From Rudaea sp. (lineage in GTDB: Bacteria > Pseudomonadota > Gammaproteobacteria > Xanthomonadales > Rhodanobacteraceae): DNA of 6,331 bases. The DNA is taken from contig JAICYA010000128.1 in the NCBI GenBank assembly GCA_025934455.1, positions 1 through 6,331 of the forward strand, given 5' to 3'. Shown piece by piece: positions 1 through 5,039 of the stretch. A program made the position numbers and the translations under genes. The notes beneath the pieces were generated by a model. It was given only the letters and a program-made list of their open reading frames with translations. It searched no databases and was not told where the DNA came from. Every line of letters starts with the position of its first letter. Position 1 is the stretch's first letter.

Positions 1-1179
1 GACATGAACGACGACGGTTTTCGCGCGCTCGCGCTGGGCGTGCGCGAGATCGAGGTCAAGCCGAGCTATTCGCGCGACGACGAAAAAGACCTCACCCTGA
101 TGGGGTTCATCGCGTTCCTGGATCCGCCCAAGGACAGCGCGGCCGACGCGATCCAGGCGCTCAACGCGAACGGCGTGACGGTGAAGATCCTCACCGGCGA
201 CAACGACGTGGTCACCCGCAACGTCTGCCGCCAGGTCGGTATACAAGTGGATAAATTCCTGACTGGTCCGCAGATCGAGGCGATGAGCGACGAGGACCTG
301 ACCGTCGCCACGCGCACCACGCCGGTGTTCGCGCGCCTGAATCCGCAGCAGAAGGTACGCGTCATCCAGGCCCTGCACCGCGACGGGCGAGTCGTCGGCT
401 TCCTCGGCGACGGCATCAACGACGGCCCGGCGCTGCGCGCGGCCGACGTCGGCATCTCGGTGGACACCGCGGTCGACATCGCCAAGGAATCGGCCGACAT
501 CATCCTGCTGGAAAAGAGCCTGATGGTGCTGGAGGAAGGCGTGATCGAGGGCCGCAAGGTCTTCGGCAACGTGCTCAAGTACATCAAGATGACCGCCAGT
601 TCCAACTTCGGCAACATGTTCAGCATGATCGGCGCGAGCGCGCTGCTGCCGTTCCTGCCGATGATGCCGGTGCAGGTGCTGCTCAACAACCTGATGTACG
701 ATTTTTCGCAGACTGCGGTGGCCTCCGACGAGGTCGATCCGGAATATCTGGCCAAGCCGCGCCAATGGGACTTGCGGGCCATCGCGCGCTTCATGGTCTG
801 TGTCGGCCCGATCAGCTCGATCTTCGACTACGGCACGTTCGCGTTCATGTGGTTCGTGCTCGGCGCGCAAACGAACGCGAAATTGTTCCAGACCGGCTGG
901 TTCGTCGAGTCCCTGCTCACGCAGACCCTGATCGTGCACGTCATTCGCACCGGACGCATCCCGTTCCTGCAAAGCCGTGCCAGCCTGCCGCTGACAGTGA
1001 CCGGCGCGGCGATCTGCCTGATCGGCATGATCCTGCCGTTCTCGCCGGTGGCGGCTTGGTTCGGCTTCGTGCCGCTGCCCGGCATCTACTGGCTGTTCCT
1101 GGCTGCGGTGATCGTCGCCTACATGGGCCTGACCCAATTCGTGAAGACCCGCATGATCCGGCGTTTCGGCGTGCTGTGA
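1..1179 (+). CDS. mgtA: Magnesium-importing P-type ATPase, C-terminal part (5'-truncated by window edge)
   Basis: This is the distal part of a P-type ATPase that drives Mg2+ import across the inner membrane using ATP. The frame is open from the first base, so the gene starts outside the window; the first in-frame ATG at position 4 is internal. Counting residues from that ATG, TGDN lies at 64-67 and the hinge motif GDGIND at 135-140, both from the P domain. The membrane part starts with SSNFGNMFS near 199 and continues with LLNNLMYDFSQ at 226-236, GPISSIFD at 268-275 and QTLIVHVIRT at 307-316. These match my memory of E. coli MgtA closely (ASSNFGN, NLMYDISQ, GPISSIFD, SQTLIVHMIRT), and they separate it from Ca2+ or Na+/K+ pumps. 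About six C-terminal membrane helices are visible. The A domain and the phosphorylated DKTGT aspartate lie upstream of the window. The stop is TGA at 1177-1179. MgtA versus the paralogous MgtB cannot be separated from this fragment. Confidence 0.95.
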   Translation, partial: DMNDDGFRALALGVREIEVKPSYSRDDEKDLTLMGFIAFLDPPKDSAADAIQALNANGVTVKILTGDNDVVTRNVCRQVGIQVDKFLTGPQIEAMSDEDLTVATRTTPVFARLNPQQKVRVIQALHRDGRVVGFLGDGINDGPALRAADVGISVDTAVDIAKESADIILLEKSLMVLEEGVIEGRKVFGNVLKYIKMTASSNFGNMFSMIGASALLPFLPMMPVQVLLNNLMYDFSQTAVASDEVDPEYLAKPRQWDLRAIARFMVCVGPISSIFDYGTFAFMWFVLGAQTNAKLFQTGWFVESLLTQTLIVHVIRTGRIPFLQSRASLPLTVTGAAICLIGMILPFSPVAAWFGFVPLPGIYWLFLAAVIVAYMGLTQFVKTRMIRRFGVL

Positions 1180-1182
1180 GCC

Positions 1183-1217
1183 AAAAAAAACGCCTCGGCG
1201 AGTTTCCCGCCGAGGCG
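1183..1217 (-). terminator. Intrinsic terminator of the minus-strand secreted-protein gene
   Basis: A perfect 10-bp stem, CGCCTCGGCG (1191-1200) with CGCCGAGGCG (1208-1217), encloses a 7-base loop. Eight A residues on the plus strand (1183-1190) lie directly to its left. Read on the minus strand this is a GC-rich hairpin followed by eight U residues, the canonical Rho-independent form, about 30 bases past the stop of the gene that ends at 1248. The mgtA stop lies only 11 bases from the stem, so the hairpin may also help end mgtA transcription. No T-run follows it on the plus strand. Confidence 0.9.
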
Positions 1218-1247
1218 TACGAATCGCGATCGGTCGATGCGATCAAA

Positions 1248-2384
1248 TCACTGCAGGCATCCCAGCTGGCCACTGGTGTTCGCGTAGCCGCTGCCTGTGT
1301 TGTAGGCGTTGTTCGACCATTCCATCTGCAGTTTCCACACGCTGCCGTTGGAGAAGTTCACGTCGTTGTGGAACGCCCACGCGCACTTGTCGCCGTTTTC
1401 GGCGCCGCTGGAGTCCGTCCAGCCGGTTCCGCGCGGATCGGTGATCGCCTCGGAGAACTCGTGCGAGGTTACGTTGGCGAGCGCCGCCAAACCTTCGGAT
1501 TCGCTGCTCACATCGCTGTTCGGATTGCAGCCGGCCAAGCCCGAGATGTTCGGCATGTAGGCGACCTGCACCTGTGCGCCGTTGGAGCAACTGCCCCAAC
1601 TGTGCCATGCGCAGTAGCTGACATGGCCGGCACCGGTCGAGGTGAAGATGAAATACACGCCGTTCGGGTCGGGATTGTTGTTGCTGACCTTGCAGGCCTC
1701 GGCGACCGCGCTGGAAGTACTCAAGGCGCGCTTGGGCGGATTAGAATCGCTGAAGACCGCGCCATTGGTCGTCTTGCCGCTGACGTAGCCGTTGCTGGTG
1801 CCATAGTATTCGGAAGAGGCATTGGCGATGCTGCTGGCGCTGAACCCGTTGAAGAACTTGGCCATGCCGGACTGGATGTCGGTGCCGTACGAACCCCAGA
1901 AGATCGAATAGCTGGTCGGCGTGATCAGCACATTGCCGCCGTGCAGGGTCAGATCGGCGCTGCCGCTGGACCCGCCGCCTCCGTGCGCCGCACCGTATCC
2001 GGCGAACGTTGCGCCGCGTGCGTGCACGATTTCCTTGCGGTAGTAGACGATTTCCGGCGCGTCTTCCGAGACGAACACGTCGCCGTCGAAATTGGCGAGG
2101 CTGCCGCGGATCATGGCGCCTTCGGCGTCCGTGACGTAGACCGGCTTGCTGCTGCTGTGCGTCGCGACGAGGTTGTCCGGATCCTGCACCATGCGTACGA
2201 AGACATTGCCCTGATACAGGGCATCCTGGCCGTCGCCGTTGGCGACGAGCGCGTCGCCGGCACGCAACTGGCTGCCTTCGGTGTTGTGCTGGATGAACAA
2301 GGTTTGGTTGCGTTGCGCGGCGCTTGCGGCAGCGGCTACGCAGAGGCCTGCGAGAACCGCGATTGCGAGATTGGAACGTTTCAT
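1248..2384 (-). CDS. Secreted PHI-1/EXORDIUM-like protein with HEFSE...TDP motif, possible metal-binding or protease-like
   Basis: A 378-residue exported protein. ATG at 2384 is chosen because it begins a classic signal peptide: MKRSN, a hydrophobic stretch at 6-20, and likely cleavage near A22/A23 just before Q24. A GGGAG ribosome binding site lies 7 bases upstream. The frame stays open to 2648, but that extension has no signal peptide and runs through a structured leader. Residues 24-130 are a divergent N-terminal part, followed by a Gly/Ser linker at 135-142. A core then begins with LTLHGGNVLITPTSYSIFWG (145-164). Further marks are YFIFTSTG (244-251), YCAWHSWGSC (257-266), HEFSEAITDP (308-317) and ENGDKCAW (329-336). 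The layout (GG-V-, Y-I-W-G, YF-FTS, HE--E--TDP, late D-C) resembles phosphate-induced protein 1/EXORDIUM proteins. That is a remote, by-eye match. H308, E309, E312 and D332 could bind a metal, but catalysis is unproven. The mature chain has six cysteines, which suggests disulfides outside the cytoplasm. It ends in Cys-Leu-Gln. Confidence 0.85.
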   Translation of the reverse strand: MKRSNLAIAVLAGLCVAAAASAAQRNQTLFIQHNTEGSQLRAGDALVANGDGQDALYQGNVFVRMVQDPDNLVATHSSSKPVYVTDAEGAMIRGSLANFDGDVFVSEDAPEIVYYRKEIVHARGATFAGYGAAHGGGGSSGSADLTLHGGNVLITPTSYSIFWGSYGTDIQSGMAKFFNGFSASSIANASSEYYGTSNGYVSGKTTNGAVFSDSNPPKRALSTSSAVAEACKVSNNNPDPNGVYFIFTSTGAGHVSYCAWHSWGSCSNGAQVQVAYMPNISGLAGCNPNSDVSSESEGLAALANVTSHEFSEAITDPRGTGWTDSSGAENGDKCAWAFHNDVNFSNGSVWKLQMEWSNNAYNTGSGYANTSGQLGCLQ

Positions 2385-2391
2385 CGATGAA

Positions 2392-2396
2392 CTCCC
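2392..2396 (-). promoter_or_regulatory. Ribosome binding site GGGAG of the PHI-1-like gene
   Basis: GGGAG on the minus strand lies 7 bases before the ATG at 2384. It decides the start, because it sits exactly ahead of the signal peptide, and no comparable site is seen before the upstream in-frame starts. It lies 4 bases after a GGAAGC/GCTTCC hairpin. CUUCC in that hairpin's 3' arm could instead pair with GGGAG (five pairs, one of them G-U) across a 4-base loop. Confidence 0.75.
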
Positions 2397-2400
2397 GTGG

Positions 2401-2418
2401 GGAAGCATGCCAGCTTCC
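2401..2418 (-). repeat. Copy 1 of RBS-proximal leader hairpin (GGAAGC / GCTTCC)
   Basis: An 18-base palindromic element with 6-bp arms and a 6-base loop. It is identical to positions 4810-4827 at 17 of 18 bases, differing only within the loop. Both copies lie 4-5 bases upstream of a GGGAG ribosome binding site of a gene for an exported protein. That shared placement makes chance unlikely. Confidence 0.7.
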
Positions 2419-2546
2419 GAAAAATGAATTCCCCCATTGCCATGGGGGACGTGTGCGACCGCCGTTTCGGCGGTCAGGCCGGTTCCTTCCTGCAATCCGC
2501 TTGCACGCGCGCACCGGATCAATGCGGGTGCGAGCCCGCGATCCGG

Positions 2547-2737
2547 AACGACGCTTTCCATGACCCCTGTGCCTGTAATGTGCCGCGTGCAGCTTACGCT
2601 TTTCGCAGGCGTGGTCATTTCGCGCTGCGGTATGTGTTGTACGGACATTTACCACGGGCACAAGGCCGTGATTTCAAGGCGTTTGCGCGCAGCGTTCGGT
2701 GCGATGTCGCAGCCCGTGCGCGGTAAGATGAGCCATC
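2547..2737. other. Divergent intergenic region with no confident promoter
   Basis: This stretch separates the minus-strand leader from the plus-strand gene at 2738 and should hold both promoters. On the minus strand there is a TTGAAA box (2677-2672), but the best -10-like bases downstream (GTAAAT) are 19 bases away and match poorly. On the plus strand TAAGAT (2724-2729) is a weak -10 candidate, without a -35, and so close to the ATG that the transcript would be nearly leaderless. A small CACGG/CCGTG hairpin lies near 2653-2670. I see no RNA gene, repeat or convincing small reading frame here. Confidence 0.4.
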
Positions 2738-3100
2738 ATGCACCGTGGCGCGATTATCGGGATTTTTCTGCTGGCCAGCGCGAATGCAAGCGCCGCGACC
2801 GGCGTGAGCGGCCGCGTGATGATTTCGCCGGCGCATCCTGGTCCGCAACGCATCGGCGAATCGGGCAGTGCGCCGATGCAAGGCGCCTCGATACGGGTCT
2901 TCGACGCGCGGCGCAGGGTCGTTGCGCATGCCACGACCGATGCGGACGGGCATTTTTCGGTGATCGTGGCGCCCGGCGAGTATTCCGTGGAAGTGGACGT
3001 GGGCGCGGCCGTGCTGCCGCGCTGCGGGACCGCGCAGGCGAGCGTGAAGGACGGGCAGGTCGCCGACGTCGAGCTGGATTGCGATTCGGGAATGCGCTAG
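2738..3100 (+). CDS. Small secreted carboxypeptidase-regulatory-like domain protein
   Basis: A 120-residue exported protein. The N-terminus MHRGAIIGIFLLASANASA is a short signal peptide, with likely cleavage after residue 19 (ASA-A). The mature part is one domain: GVSGRVMISP (22-31), a proline-rich PGPQRIGE (34-41), ASIRVFDARRRVVAHATTDADGHF (50-73), the turn APGEYSVEV (78-86), LPRC (93-96) and a final ELDCDSGMR (112-120). The order G-V-G...V-V-D...T-DG-F-V...PG-Y-V...DSG-R is that of bacterial carboxypeptidase-regulatory-like, transthyretin-fold domains. These are usually binding or structural modules and not enzymes. C96 and C115 could form a disulfide. The ATG at 2738 is fixed by the signal peptide, but the ribosome binding site before it is weak. 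The gene is transcribed away from the PHI-1-like gene and towards the next secreted-protein gene, so it is a single-gene unit here. Its partner or ligand is unknown. Confidence 0.85.
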   Translation: MHRGAIIGIFLLASANASAATGVSGRVMISPAHPGPQRIGESGSAPMQGASIRVFDARRRVVAHATTDADGHFSVIVAPGEYSVEVDVGAAVLPRCGTAQASVKDGQVADVELDCDSGMR

Positions 3101-3113
3101 CGGGCTGGCCCAC

Positions 3114-3149
3114 ATATGCAACGGCCCGCTTGCGCGGGCCGTTGCGTGT
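3114..3149. terminator. Strong hairpin between convergent genes, probable bidirectional terminator
   Basis: A perfect 12-bp stem, GCAACGGCCCGC (3118-3129) with GCGGGCCGTTGC (3134-3145), has a TTGC loop. On the plus-strand RNA it can extend by A-U and G-U pairs to 3114-3149. It lies in the 67-base gap between the stop at 3100 (plus) and the stop at 3168 (minus), the expected place for a shared terminator. Neither strand has a following T-run, so termination strength is uncertain. Confidence 0.6.
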
Positions 3150-3167
3150 ATCGCATCGTCGTCGGGA

Positions 3168-4790
3168 TTACTGGCAGCCGGCGAACTTGAACGAGCCGAT
3201 GCGCGTGCTCCAGTTGAATGCGCCGTTGGCCTGGAGGTACTCGCTGGTGAACCAGAACGTGCAGTCGTCGGCCGGGTCGACCGACATCGCGCTGTAGTCG
3301 CCCCAGCGGCTGAGGTTGCTGCCGGTCTGCGAACCGCCGCCTTCGACGATCGAAGCCTCGGTCTGCATCGTGTTGAGCGCGTCGGTGGCCAGGCGTCCGG
3401 TATAGCGTACGGCCGGGCGGACCGTGCCGCTCGATGCGCTGTAGCCGAGCGCGATGTTGCCCTGCTTATCCTGCGCGATCGAACCCATCCAGCGGAACGT
3501 GCTGTCCGGATTGAACGTGGACTGCTGGTAGACCGAAGGCGTGCCGTTGTTGATGCGCAGTTCGTACCAGCGTACGGCTGCAGCCTGTTTCTTGGGGTTT
3601 TTCGTGCTGCCGTTCGGGTTGACCGAATGCGTGGCGACGAGCGCTTCGTGCCCATCGGCGAAATGCCGGTAGGCGAGGCGGTACATCATGCGGTCGGCCA
3701 GCGAATCGAGCTTCTGGCTGACGCCCGGTTGCGGAATGCACGTACCGCCGCCGCAGGCTGCGGCGAACGCGGCGACCGGCAGGTTGATCGGGCCGGTCAG
3801 GCTGGTGTTGGCGGCATTGCTCCAGTCGACATGGAACTTCCACACGTTCAGCGAGTTGGAGCCGTAGTTGAGCATGTAGTTCGGCGCGCCGGCCGGCGGC
3901 GCGATCGTGCCGTCGAGGTCGGACGGCAGCACGCCGCCGTAGCTCGTCGAGAGCTGGAAGCACTGTTGCGTCGCCGCCGCGCCACTGAGCATGGCGTTGC
4001 GGTCGTAGGCGCACAGCTTGGCACCGGCGAACGAGTTGCCATTGAACATGTTGAACGTGGTGTAGTAGCCATCCGGCCACACGCCGGTCTTCGGGTAGTC
4101 CGGGAACGTGGTGCCGTAGCTGAACGCGTAGCGGTTGTACGCGCCGGTCGCATCGCTGGTCTGCGACACGGCCACGCATTGCAGGTACGGTGCGCTGCTG
4201 GTGCCAGCGTTGCTCACCGCGAACTGCGAAATGACCCAACGCCCGGCTGCCTTGTCGTAGACCACGGTGGCGTCGCCGTCGTTGTCGGTCTCGCACAGAC
4301 CGCCGAAGCCGGACCACAGCGCGCTGGTCGGAATCGGTCCCTTGACCACGGCGCCGGTCGCTTTGTCGAACACGGCCATGCCGGTGTTGACCACTTGCAC
4401 GTACTGCGTGGCGCCGACCGCACCGTCCGTGTCGGGCGGCGCGTACTGCACCGTGAAACTGCCGTTCGGGCCGCTGAAACCCTTGCCCACGCCGAGAATT
4501 CCCGATGCCGCGCCGCCACCGGGGGTCGGCGCCAGTGCGCCGCCATGCGCCGAGAAGTTCTGCAAGGCGCCGTCGGGCTGGTTGTCCGGCACGTGCGGGA
4601 TCGGCAGGTCGTGCTCGACGCGCTCGCGCATCTTCTTGAAATCCGACGGGTTAGCGACGACATTGCGCAACGAGGGCAGGGTGTCGTGTTGGACTGCGCT
4701 GGAAACTTCCGCCTGCCCGTGATTCTGGGCAAACGCGGAACCGGCGCAGACACTTGCGAGAATGGCTGCGGCCAATTTCAGGTGCTTCAT
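3168..4790 (-). CDS. Secreted protein of an uncharacterised, probably beta-propeller family
   Basis: A 540-residue exported protein. ATG at 4790 is chosen for its signal peptide (MKHLKLAAAILASVCAGSAFA, cleaved after AFA at 21) and a GGGAG site 9 bases upstream; the in-frame ATG at 4829 precedes a leader hairpin. Residues 22-115 look like a loosely ordered pro-region or linker, with a charged patch (KKMRERVEHD, 52-61) and a Gly-rich stretch. The core starts at about 116: DTDGAVG (120-126), YVQVVNTGMAVFDKATG (130-146), TDNDGDATVVYDKAAGRWVI (168-187) and YPKTGVWPDGYY (232-243). It ends with SRWGDYSAMSVDP (494-506), DDCTFWFTSEY (508-518) and NWSTRIGSFKFAGCQ. Repeated strands with D-x-G, V-YD and RW turns suggest a sialidase-like beta-propeller, but no catalytic set is identifiable. 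The ending RWGDYS...DP-DDCTFW--EY is one I remember from many secreted bacterial proteins of unknown function. Several cysteines suggest disulfides. It has its own promoter and a structured leader. Confidence 0.85.
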   Translation of the reverse strand: MKHLKLAAAILASVCAGSAFAQNHGQAEVSSAVQHDTLPSLRNVVANPSDFKKMRERVEHDLPIPHVPDNQPDGALQNFSAHGGALAPTPGGGAASGILGVGKGFSGPNGSFTVQYAPPDTDGAVGATQYVQVVNTGMAVFDKATGAVVKGPIPTSALWSGFGGLCETDNDGDATVVYDKAAGRWVISQFAVSNAGTSSAPYLQCVAVSQTSDATGAYNRYAFSYGTTFPDYPKTGVWPDGYYTTFNMFNGNSFAGAKLCAYDRNAMLSGAAATQQCFQLSTSYGGVLPSDLDGTIAPPAGAPNYMLNYGSNSLNVWKFHVDWSNAANTSLTGPINLPVAAFAAACGGGTCIPQPGVSQKLDSLADRMMYRLAYRHFADGHEALVATHSVNPNGSTKNPKKQAAAVRWYELRINNGTPSVYQQSTFNPDSTFRWMGSIAQDKQGNIALGYSASSGTVRPAVRYTGRLATDALNTMQTEASIVEGGGSQTGSNLSRWGDYSAMSVDPADDCTFWFTSEYLQANGAFNWSTRIGSFKFAGCQ

Positions 4791-4799
4791 TGATGGATT

Positions 4800-4804
4800 C
4801 TCCC
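4800..4804 (-). promoter_or_regulatory. Ribosome binding site GGGAG of the propeller-like gene
   Basis: GGGAG on the minus strand lies 9 bases before the ATG at 4790 and fixes the start at the signal peptide. As in the PHI-1-like gene, it follows the GGAAGC/GCTTCC hairpin, here after a 5-base gap. CUUCC in the hairpin's 3' arm could pair with it instead. Confidence 0.75.
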
Positions 4805-4809
4805 GATGA

Positions 4810-4827
4810 GGAAGCATGCGAGCTTCC
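4810..4827 (-). repeat. Copy 2 of RBS-proximal leader hairpin (GGAAGC / GCTTCC)
   Basis: The partner of the element at 2401-2418, with the same 6-bp arms and a 6-base loop that differs at one base. It is preceded on the minus strand by a U-rich tract (positions 4828-4840) and followed by the GGGAG site, as in copy 1. Confidence 0.7.
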
Positions 4828-4980
4828 AAAAAGAAAATTTCCCCTCAGACAGCGGGAATCGTTTTTGAATCGTCGTTTCGACGATGAATTACCCCGGTGA
4901 ACGCGCACTCGTGCATCGGTCGGCCTTCCGACTGATGCGATATTCATCCTGCAGGATTACTGTCCCCTCGTCCCGGGCGC

Positions 4981-5008
4981 ACTATACGGATTTTGTGCGC
5001 GCCGTCAT
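4981..5008 (-). promoter_or_regulatory. Probable sigma-70 promoter of the propeller-like gene
   Basis: On the minus strand ATGACG (5008-5003, 4 of 6 to TTGACA) is followed after 16 bases by TATAGT (4986-4981, 5 of 6 to TATAAT). Transcription would start near 4974. It lies just past the antiporter stop at 5040, so the secreted-protein gene probably has its own promoter instead of depending on antiporter readthrough. Confidence 0.5.
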
Positions 5009-5039
5009 TTTGCAGTGCGTCATGACCGATACGGCGATT

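Larger units (their letters stand above)
2385..2546 (-). promoter_or_regulatory. Structured 5' leader of the PHI-1-like gene (four stem-loops)
   Basis: Read in the direction of the gene, four hairpins can be drawn. The first, at 2514-2546, has arms CCGGATC and GATCCGG around an inner GCGGG/CCCGC stem. The second, at 2457-2475, is GACCGCCG-AAA-CGGCGGTC. The third, at 2431-2448, is CCCCCAT-ggca-ATGGGGG, followed by a U-rich stretch (AATTCATTTTT). The fourth, at 2401-2418, is GGAAGC-tggcat-GCTTCC, directly before the GGGAG site. The leader of the gene at 3168-4790 repeats this order at nearly the same distances from its start codon. The third hairpin plus U-rich stretch could act as an attenuator, and the fourth could control access to the ribosome binding site. 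No known riboswitch consensus was recognised; I looked for c-di-GMP-I landmarks and did not see them. The structures are hand-drawn with no energy calculation. Confidence 0.5.
4791..4974 (-). promoter_or_regulatory. Structured 5' leader of the propeller-like gene (four stem-loops)
   Basis: The predicted transcript starts near 4974, giving a leader of about 184 bases. In gene direction the hairpins are as follows. 4913-4938 has GCATC/GATGC outer arms and GTCGG/CCGAC inner arms around AAGG. 4869-4885 is ATCGTCG-AAA-CGACGAT. 4839-4858 has TTCCC/GGGAA arms with a 10-base loop, followed by a U-rich tract. 4810-4827 is GGAAGC/GCTTCC. Distances from the start codon are about 123, 79, 49 and 20 bases, against 130, 73, 47 and 17 in the leader at 2385-2546. 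The AAA-loop hairpins have different arms that still pair, as expected of a conserved RNA structure. The ligand or signal, if any, is unknown. Confidence 0.55.

Noticed and set aside
765..2390. A 541-codon open frame on the plus strand across the mgtA end and the PHI-1-like gene.
   Set aside because: It overlaps mgtA out of frame, crosses the terminator and lies antisense to a gene with a signal peptide and conserved motifs. Its composition (Arg, Ala, Val, Gly, His) is typical of antisense frames in GC-rich DNA.
2385..2600. A c-di-GMP-I (GEMM) or other known riboswitch in the leader of the PHI-1-like gene.
   Set aside because: The conserved GEMM landmarks (a GGCAAACC-like and a GCAAAGCC-like segment with a receptor pair) are absent, and I recognised no other class by eye.
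2385..2648. An N-terminal extension of the PHI-1-like protein using a start at 2648.
   Set aside because: The extension would bury the signal peptide inside the protein and run through the hairpin leader. The GGGAG site and the leader parallel with the other gene support the start at 2384.
3627..4793. A 388-codon open frame on the plus strand, antisense to the propeller-like gene.
   Set aside because: It shows no recognisable domain, has a biased Arg/Ala/Val composition, and lies opposite a well-supported gene with a ribosome binding site and promoter.
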